From Vibrio chagasii (lineage in GTDB: Bacteria > Pseudomonadota > Gammaproteobacteria > Enterobacterales > Vibrionaceae), in NCBI RefSeq assembly GCF_002954585.1, contig NZ_MSCI01000006.1, positions 1 to 54,424 of the forward strand: 54,424 bases of DNA, given 5' to 3'. The position numbers and the translations under genes are program-made. Shown here in pieces: positions 41,776-50,030 of the stretch (position 1 is its first letter; each line of letters opens with the position of its first letter). The notes beneath the pieces are model-generated. The model did not search any database. It saw nothing but the letters and a program-made list of their open reading frames with translations, and was not told the origin of the DNA.

Positions 41776-41996
41776 ATAGGTTCACAGCCTCAATAGTTAT
41801 TTCAATGTGCTTAAGCGTATCTCTATTTCTATGATGAGAGAGGTTAACCCCTTCAAGTAAAATAGGGATAAGCCTAGGCGTAAATTTAATCGATGCAAGA
41901 ATACCAGAAACTGGTCTAACCTTTTAATGGAAATAGTCATATTGCCGTTAAGTTTGTGGAATATCATTCATCGACTGATTGAGTATAGGGTTAAAA
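41776..41996. other. plsB/dgkA divergent intergenic region
   Basis: 221 bases between two genes of phospholipid metabolism must contain both promoters. No specific operator was recognised. Confidence 0.3.
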
Positions 41997-42359
41997 ATGA
42001 CCAAAAAATCAAACACCGGATTTAAACGTATCGTGAAAGCTGCGGGCTTTTCATGGCAAGGCATCACAAGTTCGTTTAAAAACGAGGCGGCCTTTCGACA
42101 AGAAGTCTTCATGGCTGCGGTGCTGATTCCGTTGGCGTTTTACCTCGATGTGAGCCATGTAGAACGAATCTTAATGGTGTCCTCGATCGTGCTAGTGATG
42201 GTTGTGGAGCTCATTAATACTGCAATTGAGGCGGTTGTAGATCGTATTGGGAGTGAACATCATGAGCTTTCAGGAATGGCGAAAGATGTCGGTTCGGCAG
42301 CCGTTTTTATCTGTTTAGCGCTTGCGGCTTATGTGTGGTTCGAGATCTTGGTTTTGTAA
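41997..42359 (+). CDS. dgkA: Diacylglycerol kinase
   Basis: 120 residues, three membrane spans. NEAAFRQE near 27-34 and VELINTAIEAVVDRIG near 68-83 carry the active-site glutamates of the trimeric enzyme. It recycles diacylglycerol released by periplasmic glucan or LPS modification. ATG at 41997 behind AGGG is preferred to the upstream frame at 41979. It precedes lexA, as in E. coli. Confidence 0.95.
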   Translation: MTKKSNTGFKRIVKAAGFSWQGITSSFKNEAAFRQEVFMAAVLIPLAFYLDVSHVERILMVSSIVLVMVVELINTAIEAVVDRIGSEHHELSGMAKDVGSAAVFICLALAAYVWFEILVL

Positions 42360-42410
42360 TTAGCGAAAAATGAACTAAAAACAACCAATTGCTTTGCTTT
42401 TATCCAGTTA

Positions 42411-42446
42411 CTGGATATACTCACAGTCAACTGTATAAAAAGACAG
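42411..42446. promoter_or_regulatory. Tandem LexA (SOS) boxes of lexA
   Basis: Box 1 is CTGGATATACTCACAG (42411-42426) and box 2 is CTGTATAAAAAGACAG (42431-42446). Both fit CTG-N10-CAG; the second is the full CTGT-N8-ACAG. They are 4 bases apart, the same tandem layout as E. coli lexA. LexA therefore represses its own gene. Confidence 0.93.
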
Positions 42447-42453
42447 GTGAATC

Positions 42454-43074
42454 ATGAAGCCGTTAACGCCCCGCCAACAACAAGTCTTTGACCTTATCAA
42501 AGGTAAGATCGAAGATTCCGGTATGCCACCGACACGTGCTGAAATTGCTCGTGAATTAGGCTTCCGTTCTGCTAATGCTGCAGAAGAACATTTGAAAGCT
42601 CTTGCTCGTAAAGAAGCGATTGAGATTATCCCGGGTGCGTCTCGTGGTATTCGTATTTTGCTTGAAGATGCAGCGAACGAAGAGCAAGGTCTGCCTCTGA
42701 TCGGTCAGGTTGCCGCTGGTGAGCCTATCTTGGCTCAAGAGCATGTAGAAATGCATTACCAAGTCGATCCAGGCATGTTTAAACCTCAAGCTGACTTCTT
42801 ACTTCGCGTAAATGGCGAAAGTATGAAAGACATCGGTATTATGGATGGTGACCTACTTGCTGTTCACAAAACCCAAGATGTCCGTGATGGTCAGGTTGTG
42901 GTTGCTCGTGTTGATGATGATGTAACGGTAAAACGTCTAGAACGTAAAGGTTCTACAGTGCTGTTACACGCTGAAAACGAAGAGTTTTCTCCAATCCGTG
43001 TCGATCTAGAATCTCAACACTTGTCTATTGAAGGGCTTGCTGTTGGTATTATTCGCAACACGGACTGGATGTAA
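42454..43074 (+). CDS. lexA: LexA repressor/protease
   Basis: 206 residues. A winged-helix DNA-binding domain (1-70; recognition region SANAAEEHLKALARK) precedes the peptidase S24 domain. The self-cleavage bond is A88-G89, and the serine-lysine dyad is S123 in NGESMKD and K160 in VTVKRLE. RecA filaments trigger cleavage and SOS induction. Two SOS boxes precede it. In E. coli dinF follows directly; here a methyltransferase gene lies between. Confidence 0.98.
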   Translation: MKPLTPRQQQVFDLIKGKIEDSGMPPTRAEIARELGFRSANAAEEHLKALARKEAIEIIPGASRGIRILLEDAANEEQGLPLIGQVAAGEPILAQEHVEMHYQVDPGMFKPQADFLLRVNGESMKDIGIMDGDLLAVHKTQDVRDGQVVVARVDDDVTVKRLERKGSTVLLHAENEEFSPIRVDLESQHLSIEGLAVGIIRNTDWM

Positions 43075-43120
43075 TCAGTACAAACATCTTATTGATATTT
43101 ATTCTCAATAACTTGTTATT

Positions 43121-43139
43121 GTAATTGATATTCATTATC
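43121..43139. promoter_or_regulatory. Probable Fur box
   Basis: GTAATTGATATTCATTATC matches 15 of 19 positions of the classic Fur box (GATAATGATAATCATTATC). It lies 33 bases before the start of the methyltransferase gene, a repressing position, and 47 bases after lexA. Confidence 0.7.
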
Positions 43140-43171
43140 ATCTTCTTTGTCGAGATACAAGGAAGATGATG

Positions 43172-44050
43172 ATGCCAATCCAAACCAAGCCTCAAATAAA
43201 GCCGCTTATAGCTAAGCCGCGCTCCTCTGATCAAAAGGTTTCTGCTGATCAAGCGTCTGCACATCAAGAACTCCAAGTTCCGACAAACCTCGTTCAACAC
43301 CTTTGGTTTCGCAGCCGAGAAAGCCTTGCCGATGATGGTCTCGTTTATGATCCTATTGCGGCTCAGGCCTGTAAGCGTTGTCAATTAGCGCCAGAATGCC
43401 TTACTGGTGAACTCGACCAACAACAACTTCTCTATGCTACATTGACTCAACTTTGCGATTCTCAAGTTCAGCAGTTCCTATCTCACAACCCAGATGCTTG
43501 GATTATTAACGTGGGAGCGGGCCTCGACACCCGTTTTTACCGATTAGACAATGGCCGCTGTCACTGGGTAGAGTTGGATGTGACCGAGAACCTACTTTGG
43601 CGACAACGTTTGTTCCACAAAAATGAACGCTACCGATTGGAGTGTGGTTCAGTAGATGACCTGACTTGGTTAGATGAACTCAATATTCCGGAGCAAGCTT
43701 CGGTAATGGTGGTGTGTGAACATGCACTGCTAGATTGCAATGAGCAGCAAACTGCGCACTTTATTCAATCGCTGAGCCGTTACTTTACTCATGCACATGC
43801 GTGTGTGGTGCTAGCGGGCGATAAGAGCTCAAGTACTTTAGGTAAGAAGCTAGGCTCTGGTGACTATGCACATGGCTTATCTTCTCCAGTCGACAGCATT
43901 CTTAATTGGCTACCGTGGGCGCAGTGGGTTAAAGCATTTTCGCCATTAGAGCAGCAATGTAATCGTTGGAAGTTATGGCAGCGACTATTGTGCAAAATTT
44001 CCCAGGTTAAAAAGCGTTTAACGCCGCAGCTGGTATTAGTGAAGTGGTAG
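43172..44050 (+). CDS. LCMT/Tcmp-family SAM-dependent methyltransferase
   Basis: 292 residues from the third of three consecutive ATGs (43166, 43169, 43172), the one best spaced from AAGGAAG. The SAM-binding loop is INVGAGLDTRFYRLD (about 112-126), followed by HWVELDV, the layout of leucine carboxyl methyltransferase-like enzymes often linked to polyketide synthesis. A cysteine cluster, CKRCQLAPEC, lies near 66-75. Its substrate is unknown. A Fur box upstream suggests expression under iron limitation, and it separates lexA from the dinF-like gene. Confidence 0.78.
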   Translation: MPIQTKPQIKPLIAKPRSSDQKVSADQASAHQELQVPTNLVQHLWFRSRESLADDGLVYDPIAAQACKRCQLAPECLTGELDQQQLLYATLTQLCDSQVQQFLSHNPDAWIINVGAGLDTRFYRLDNGRCHWVELDVTENLLWRQRLFHKNERYRLECGSVDDLTWLDELNIPEQASVMVVCEHALLDCNEQQTAHFIQSLSRYFTHAHACVVLAGDKSSSTLGKKLGSGDYAHGLSSPVDSILNWLPWAQWVKAFSPLEQQCNRWKLWQRLLCKISQVKKRLTPQLVLVKW

Positions 44051-44169
44051 CGCCAGAGCGGCACTACTTACACATACTCGAAGCCACATCTGTTATAAGC
44101 CAAAATTTCACAACATAGTGAAAGCACACTCACTAGGTTAAACTATCGCCTCTAATCAAAGAGGTGATC

Positions 44170-45525
44170 GTGAAGCTATTTAATCCCCAAACTATTTTCC
44201 AAACGCTATCCAATCAAGCAATGCACAAACAAGTGCTTTTACTCGCGATCCCGATGGTGCTTTCTAATATTACTGTTCCACTTCTGGGTTTAGTGGATGC
44301 TGCTGTTATCGGTCACTTAGAGCACTCTTGGTACCTAGGAGGCGTGGCGCTAGGTGGCACTATGATCAGTGTGACTTTCTGGTTACTCGGTTTTTTACGC
44401 ATGTCGACAACTGGCCTTGCCGCACAATCGTACGGTGCAAATGATGGCAAGCAACTTGGTTTGGTCTTCGTGCAGGGCGTGACTATGGCTCTTGGGTTTG
44501 CTGGCGCCTTCTTACTCTTACATGGCTTAGTAGCTGATCTGGTTTTTTCATTAAGTAGCGCCAGTGATCAAGTAAAACATTATGGCCAACAGTATTTCTC
44601 AATTCGAGCATGGAGTGCACCTGCAGCGCTGACGAATTTTGTTATTTTGGGTTGGCTACTTGGAACTCAGAATGCAAAAGCGCCGATGTGGATGATGATT
44701 ATCACTAACATCACCAATATCGTGCTAGACGTTGTTTTTGTGATTGGCTTTGGTTGGCAGGTAGAAGGTGCTGCACTGGCATCGGTATTGGCTGACTATG
44801 CAGGTCTAACGTTTGGACTGATCTGCGTTTATCGGATCTGGCTAAAGAGACAGTTGCCATCTCCGCGGGCTTTGATTAAGAAAACCAGCCAAGGTTTAAG
44901 TCGCTTCGTAAAACTGAATCGCGATATTTTCCTGCGTTCTATGTGTCTGCAAGCCACGTTTACTTTCATGACTTTCCAAGGAGCAAGCTTTGGTGATGAT
45001 GTCGTGGCAGCCAATGCGGTATTGATGAGTTTCCTGATGATCATCTCTTACGGAATGGATGGCTTTGCGTATGCGATGGAAGCTATGGTGGGTAAGGCGA
45101 TAGGAGCGAAAGACAAAGATGAATTAAATCAGTCGTTGATTGGTACCTTCTTCTGGAGCTTCAATATTTGTTTTGTTCTTACCTTAGTGTTCGCGATCGC
45201 TGGGTCTAATCTGATTAATATGATCACCACTATCCCAGATGTAAAAAGCCAAGCTGAGGTGTATCTGCCTTGGTTGATTGCAATGCCGTTGGTTTCAATG
45301 TGGTGCTTCTTGCTCGATGGTATTTTTGTTGGAGCGACTAAAGGTAAGGACATGCGTAATAGCATGTTTGTCGCGACCTGCAGCTTCTTTGTGATTTTCT
45401 TCCTAGCGTCCAGTTTAGAAAATCATGCTCTGTGGCTTGCGATGCTAAGCTTTATGGCAATGCGCGGTATTGGCCTTGGTGTGTTATTTGTGTCGCAGTG
45501 GAAGAAGGGCGAATTTCTCGCTTAG
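44170..45525 (+). CDS. dinF: DinF-type MATE efflux transporter
   Basis: 451 residues with 12 membrane segments. The MATE family is shown by the two related halves, LAIPMVLSNITVPLLGLVDAAVIG and the second with GMDGFAYAMEAMVGKAIGAKD. It exports organic cations or other toxic compounds using an ion gradient. GTG at 44170 behind AGAGG is chosen; GTG at 44164 is also possible. The relation to lexA matches E. coli lexA-dinF, but no SOS box was seen just upstream and 119 nt separate it from the methyltransferase. Confidence 0.87.
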   Translation: MKLFNPQTIFQTLSNQAMHKQVLLLAIPMVLSNITVPLLGLVDAAVIGHLEHSWYLGGVALGGTMISVTFWLLGFLRMSTTGLAAQSYGANDGKQLGLVFVQGVTMALGFAGAFLLLHGLVADLVFSLSSASDQVKHYGQQYFSIRAWSAPAALTNFVILGWLLGTQNAKAPMWMMIITNITNIVLDVVFVIGFGWQVEGAALASVLADYAGLTFGLICVYRIWLKRQLPSPRALIKKTSQGLSRFVKLNRDIFLRSMCLQATFTFMTFQGASFGDDVVAANAVLMSFLMIISYGMDGFAYAMEAMVGKAIGAKDKDELNQSLIGTFFWSFNICFVLTLVFAIAGSNLINMITTIPDVKSQAEVYLPWLIAMPLVSMWCFLLDGIFVGATKGKDMRNSMFVATCSFFVIFFLASSLENHALWLAMLSFMAMRGIGLGVLFVSQWKKGEFLA

Positions 45526-45623
45526 TTTTAATGGATGAAAATAAAAGGTGTACAGGTCAAAGGGTATTTAGAATATCATGATCTAATTACCCCTTATGCT
45601 ATATTTTTCAATAGCTTAAATAA

Positions 45624-45650
45624 AAACAGCAAGCTCATGGCTTGCTGTTT
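45624..45650. terminator. Terminator between dinF and sthA
   Basis: AAACAGCAAGC / GCTTGCTGTTT, an 11-bp stem with a TCATG loop, with an A-run on one side and a short T-run on the other, between convergent genes. Confidence 0.8.
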
Positions 45651-45696
45651 ATGTATCTGGCCTATGGGTGGTCAAATGCTCCTATTAGTTCTTTAT

Positions 45697-47097
45697 TTAG
45701 AACAAACGGTTAAGGCCGTTAAGAGCGGCAACACGATACGCCTCAGCCATTGTAGGGTAGTTAAAGGTGGTATTAACGAAGTACTCGATAGTATTCGCTT
45801 CCCCTTTTTGTTCCATGATTGCTTGGCCGATGTGGATGATTTCCGCGGCACGCTCACCAAATACGTGGATACCTAGAATCTCTTTGGTTTCACGGTGGAA
45901 CAGAATCTTCAAGCTACCGATGTCTTTACCCGCGATTTGGGCACGAGCTAAGTGTTTGAATGAAGAACGTCCTACTTCATAAGGTACTTTCGCTGCTGTC
46001 AGCTCTTGCTCGGTTTTACCAACAGAGCTAATTTCAGGGATGGTGTAGATTCCCGTAGGGATATCTTCAATCAAGTGGCCTTCTGCTTCACCTTTAACAA
46101 TCGCTTGTGCAACAAAACGACCTTGGTCATAAGCAGCACTTGCTAGGCTAGGGTAGCCAATCACATCACCGACCGCGTATACATGGTCAACGTTGGTTTG
46201 GTAATTGGTATTCACTGATACCTGACCACGAGAGTCCGCTTCTAGACCAACCGCACCTAAGTTCAGCTTGTCAGTGTTACCGGTTCGGCCATTGGCATAC
46301 AGCAAGCAGTCCGCACGCATCTTTTTGCCTGATTCTAGGTGAATGATCACGCCATCATCAGTTCCCTCGATTTTCTCGAAGGTTTCATCGTTACGAATCA
46401 CGACGCCACTGTTCCAGAAGTGGTAAGAAAGCGCATCAGAGGTTTCATTATCTAGGAATGACAGCAGACGGTCTCGTGTATTTATGAGATCGGTTTTTAC
46501 ACCCAAACCACGGAAGATAGACGCGTACTCACAACCGATAACACCGGCACCATAGATGATGATGTGTTGAGGGTCGTGTTTAAGAGAAAGAATAGAGTCG
46601 CTGTCGTAGATACGTTCATGCAGAAAGTCGACGTTTTCTGGTTGATAAGGGCGAGAACCCGTCGCAATGACGAACTTGTCAGCACTGTAGTGCTCTTCCG
46701 TACCATCACTCTGCATTACAGAAATAGAGTGAGAATCAATAAAACGCGCTGTACCAAATACTAGTGTACATTGGTTACGATCGTAGAAGCCTTGGCGCAG
46801 TCGTGTCTGTTTATCGATAACGGATTTCGCATGCCCCAGAATGTTGGAAAACGTCGAGTGAATGCTTTTGTTGTTCTGACAGAACAGAGGGTTGTTATTA
46901 AATTCGATAATACGGCTAACAGCATGACGCAGTGCTTTTGAAGGAATGGTTCCCCAGTGGGTACAACCACCACCAACGCTGCTCTCTTTTTCAATGATTG
47001 CAACGTTCAACCCGGCTTTGGTTAATCCCATCGCTGCCCCTTCGCCTCCGGGGCCACTACCAATTACGATTACATCAAAGTGGTTGGAGTGTGGCAT
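45697..47097 (-). CDS. sthA: Soluble pyridine nucleotide transhydrogenase
   Basis: 466 residues, a flavoprotein disulfide reductase relative. FAD site IGSGPGGEGAAMGL at the N-terminus, GGGCTHWGTIPSKALRH where reductases have a redox pair (only one cysteine here, as in SthA), and a second NAD(P) site GAGVIGCEYA. It reoxidises NADPH with NAD+. Divergent from fabR, as in E. coli. Confidence 0.97.
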   Translation of the reverse strand: MPHSNHFDVIVIGSGPGGEGAAMGLTKAGLNVAIIEKESSVGGGCTHWGTIPSKALRHAVSRIIEFNNNPLFCQNNKSIHSTFSNILGHAKSVIDKQTRLRQGFYDRNQCTLVFGTARFIDSHSISVMQSDGTEEHYSADKFVIATGSRPYQPENVDFLHERIYDSDSILSLKHDPQHIIIYGAGVIGCEYASIFRGLGVKTDLINTRDRLLSFLDNETSDALSYHFWNSGVVIRNDETFEKIEGTDDGVIIHLESGKKMRADCLLYANGRTGNTDKLNLGAVGLEADSRGQVSVNTNYQTNVDHVYAVGDVIGYPSLASAAYDQGRFVAQAIVKGEAEGHLIEDIPTGIYTIPEISSVGKTEQELTAAKVPYEVGRSSFKHLARAQIAGKDIGSLKILFHRETKEILGIHVFGERAAEIIHIGQAIMEQKGEANTIEYFVNTTFNYPTMAEAYRVAALNGLNRLF

Positions 47098-47424
47098 AGA
47101 TATCTTCCTTGTTATATTTGATTAACATTGCTGTAGCGGGATTTTAACTGATTCTGTTCTTGCGTACATGAAAAGGACATCAGAGAGTCGGCGGGATCAC
47201 GCAGTGCTAGCGAAAAAATAATATTTGGTATGTCGTATGTCTCCAAATGGCGGTGTGGATATTGAAATTTTTTCTGCGAACGTATTTACTGCGGTACGTG
47301 AACAAAGAGGCGTGTTTGGTGTCTTATATAACTGGAGTATCTTATATAAATAAGTGATTCGCGTTATATTGAACAGAGTATTAGACATGCCTGTTTAGGC
47401 TGTAAAAGAAGAAATTGATAAAGT
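47098..47424. promoter_or_regulatory. sthA/fabR divergent control region
   Basis: 327 bases. It holds two exact copies of TCTTATATAA at 47322-47331 and 47340-47349, 18 bases apart. A GCGTACATG stretch near 47161 resembles half of a FabR-type palindrome. A GCCT-GTTT-AGGC hairpin at 47389-47400 lies 24 bases before fabR. No promoter was assigned with confidence. Confidence 0.4.
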
Positions 47425-48066
47425 ATGAAACCAATGGGCATTCGCGCACAGCAAAAAGAAAAAACTCGTCGCAGCTTAATCGATGCAGCATTTAGCCAAC
47501 TCAGTGCAGATCGTAGTTTTTCCAACCTAAGCTTGAGAGAAGTCGCTCGTGAGGCTGGAATAGCACCGACTTCCTTTTATCGTCACTTCAAAGACATGGA
47601 TGAGCTTGGCTTAACCATGGTAGATGAGGGCGGCTTACTACTGCGCCAGCTAATGCGTCAAGCTAGGCAGCGTATAGTAAAAGAAGGCAGTGTTATTCGC
47701 ACATCGGTTGAAACCTTTATGGAGTTCATTGAAAGCAGTCCTAACGTATTCAGACTGTTATTGCGAGAGCGCTCAGGAACCTCATTTGAGTTTCGTACAG
47801 CGGTGGCTCGTGAGATACAGCACTTTTCTGCTGAGTTAACCGAATACCTAATCACGACTGGCATGACACGAGATGAAGCTTTTACGCAAGCCGAAGCTTC
47901 GGTCATATTGGTCTTTAACTCAGGGGCAGAAGCATTAGATTTAGATCGACGTCAGCGAGACGAACTGGCTGAGCGCTTGATCATGCAATTGCGAATGATG
48001 GCCAAAGGGGCTTTTTGGTATCGTAAAGAACGTGAACGTAACCGATTAAAAGGCGGGATAGAATAA
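47425..48066 (+). CDS. fabR: FabR, TetR-family repressor of unsaturated fatty acid synthesis
   Basis: 213 residues. The TetR helix-turn-helix is LREVAREAGIAPTSFYRHFKD (split as LREVAREAGIA and PTSFYRHF, about 37-57), almost identical to E. coli FabR; MRQARQRI and FRLLLRERSGTS also match. FabR represses fabA and fabB in response to the saturation of the acyl pool. Starts at 47425 (MKPMGIRAQQ) or 47434 (MGIRAQQ). Its stop overlaps the yijD start. Confidence 0.95.
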   Translation: MKPMGIRAQQKEKTRRSLIDAAFSQLSADRSFSNLSLREVAREAGIAPTSFYRHFKDMDELGLTMVDEGGLLLRQLMRQARQRIVKEGSVIRTSVETFMEFIESSPNVFRLLLRERSGTSFEFRTAVAREIQHFSAELTEYLITTGMTRDEAFTQAEASVILVFNSGAEALDLDRRQRDELAERLIMQLRMMAKGAFWYRKERERNRLKGGIE

Positions 48067-48437
48067 TGTCGAATGAAAATAATACTGTAAACCGTGGCTC
48101 AGAAAGAAAAACACTGGTACTGGCTCTGATTGCTGGTGTGTGTGGCGATGCACTTTTATCTTGGGTAACAATGAGCGAAGTGGGCTTCTCAATCTTCCCA
48201 CTGATTGCTTTAGTTTTAGCTGTACAAGCGCTTTACCAGGAGTACTTAACTAACCCAGTATCGGAAGATATCCCGCTAGTAGGTTTGGCGTGTTTCTTCG
48301 TGGGTGCATTTGGTCACTCTGCGTTTGTGAAAGCACAACACCCAGATGCGGGTTCAAACTTCTTCGCGATTATCGTCGCAATGTTACTGCTCGCTTGGGT
48401 AGGTAAGAAGTTAGGCTTTATCGGTAAAACCGCTTAA
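48066..48437 (+). CDS. yijD: YijD, DUF1422 membrane protein
   Basis: 123 residues with about four membrane segments and a conserved N-terminal RKTLVLALIAGVCGDALLSW (20 residues from about 14). TAATG overlap with fabR shows translational coupling, as in E. coli fabR-yijD. Function unknown; a link to membrane lipid control is possible from position only. Confidence 0.92.
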   Translation: MSNENNTVNRGSERKTLVLALIAGVCGDALLSWVTMSEVGFSIFPLIALVLAVQALYQEYLTNPVSEDIPLVGLACFFVGAFGHSAFVKAQHPDAGSNFFAIIVAMLLLAWVGKKLGFIGKTA

Positions 48438-48451
48438 GCTGACTCAGAAAT

Positions 48452-48481
48452 AAAAAAACGAGCCGATTGGCTCGTTTTTTT
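48452..48481. terminator. Bidirectional terminator
   Basis: AAAAAAACGAGCC / GGCTCGTTTTTTT, a 13-bp stem with a GATT loop, between convergent yijD and trmA. Confidence 0.93.
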
Positions 48482-48523
48482 GTATCAGCAGTTTGGCTTT
48501 TACCTAGATTAGGAAGGCGAGTA

Positions 48524-49633
48524 TTACGCTTTACGCTCTAGGAATACACCAGCTTCCATGTGGTGTGTGTAAGGGAACTGGTCGAATAGAGCAAAACGAG
48601 TAACATCGTGTGTTTCGCTTAAAATTTCCAAGTTCTCTTTCAATGTTTCAGGGTTACAAGAGATGTACATGATGCGCTCGTAGCCTTGAACCATCTTACA
48701 AGTATCTACATCCATACCTGAACGTGGTGGATCAACAAAGATAGTGTTGCAGTTGTAGCTCTTCAGATCGATGTTTGCTTGTTGCAGGCGGCGGAACTCA
48801 CGCTTGCCTTCCATCGCTACCGTAAAGTCTTCCGCAGACATACGGATGATCTGAACGTTATCAATCTTGTTGGCTGCAATGTTGTATTGCGCTGATTCAA
48901 CTGATGGTTTCGCTAGCTCAGTGGCTAATACACGCTCGAAGTTTTGTGCCAGTGCTAGTGAGAAGTTACCGTTACCACAGTAAAGCTCTAGCAGATCGCC
49001 TTTGCTGTCTTGAGTACAGTCAACGGCCCACTCCAACATTTTCTCAGCCACTTTACCGTTTGGTTGAGTAAAGCTGTTCTCTACTTGCTGGTAGATGTAG
49101 CTATCGCCATTTACGTCTAGTTTCTCAATAACGTAATCACAGTCTAATACGATCTTCATCTTACGAGCACGACCAATCAGGTTAAGGTTAAAACCTTCAT
49201 CGTTCAATTGCTGTTTTAGCGCTTTAGCATCTTGAATCCATTGCTCACCTAGCTGACGGTGGTAAAGCAGAGACACCAAAATCTCACCGCTAAGCGTAGA
49301 TAGGAAGTCTACTTGGAATAGTTTATGGCGTAGAGAGTGGTTGTCTTTCATTGCATCGACTAACAAAGGCATCAAGTCATTGATAAGACGGCTAGCAGCA
49401 GGGAACTGGTCTACACGATATTTTTCTTTGGTCTCTTGATTGAACATGACGTAATACATATCGTCACCTTCATGCCACACGCGGAACTCAGCACGCATGC
49501 GGTAGTGTTGCTCTGGAGATTCATACACTTCCAGCTCAGGCACATTATATTCTGAGAACATTTCAGTAAGACGCTCTGTCTTTTCTGCCAGTTGTTCTTG
49601 GTAGCGTTGCGGGTTTACATCTAAATTCGCCAT
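48524..49633 (-). CDS. trmA: tRNA (uracil-54-C5)-methyltransferase
   Basis: 369 residues. Makes ribothymidine at position 54 of nearly all tRNAs. SAM site LLELYCGNGNFSLALA; VDPPRSG; nucleophile C326 in YISCNPETL; general base E360 in HHMEAG. Divergent from btuB, as in E. coli and other vibrios. Confidence 0.97.
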   Translation of the reverse strand: MANLDVNPQRYQEQLAEKTERLTEMFSEYNVPELEVYESPEQHYRMRAEFRVWHEGDDMYYVMFNQETKEKYRVDQFPAASRLINDLMPLLVDAMKDNHSLRHKLFQVDFLSTLSGEILVSLLYHRQLGEQWIQDAKALKQQLNDEGFNLNLIGRARKMKIVLDCDYVIEKLDVNGDSYIYQQVENSFTQPNGKVAEKMLEWAVDCTQDSKGDLLELYCGNGNFSLALAQNFERVLATELAKPSVESAQYNIAANKIDNVQIIRMSAEDFTVAMEGKREFRRLQQANIDLKSYNCNTIFVDPPRSGMDVDTCKMVQGYERIMYISCNPETLKENLEILSETHDVTRFALFDQFPYTHHMEAGVFLERKA

Positions 49634-49789
49634 GGTTATGCCTTTTGCTGTCGTGCTTTTAAATCAAGAGCGCAGATTTTATTCAATCACAGGCGCTTGT
49701 CCAGTGTTGAGCGCCATTCAATGTAAATCGACCATGAAAACTATAGCTTATAACTATCTTAGACTAGACAAATGATTCATAGGTCAATA

Positions 49790-49985
49790 CTATCTCCGGC
49801 AAGCTGGTGCCATTTAGATGTATAGATGGCTGAAGAGGGAATCTGGTGTGAATCCAGAACTGACGCGCAGCGGTAAAAGAGAACGAGTATTCATCAGACA
49901 CTGCAAATAGCTTTTGTGGGAAGTCGAATATCAGGTAACCATAAGGTTGTGCTCTTGAGTCCGAATACCTGCCAGCGGCTAAACC
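49790..49985 (+). ncRNA. Cobalamin riboswitch
   Basis: The leader of btuB has the cobalamin riboswitch elements in order: GGTGCC near 49806, GAAGAGGGAATCTGGTGTGAA near 49832 (core), AATCCAGAACTGACGCGCAGCGG to 49873, a GGGAAGTCGAATATCAGG block near 49918, and GAGTCCGAATACCTGCCAGCGGC to 49979 (the B12-box side). Between it and the start is a small AAACCA / TGGTTT hairpin (49981-49999) and then TAGGAT, the ribosome site. In this group binding of adenosylcobalamin usually blocks translation of btuB. Confidence 0.93.
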
Positions 49986-50030
49986 ATGACATGTGGTTTG
50001 GTAGGAATTTACGCGATTTAGGATCACAAC

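Noticed and set aside
45535..45876. Plus-strand open frame after dinF
   Set aside because: It crosses the terminator and overlaps sthA on the other strand.
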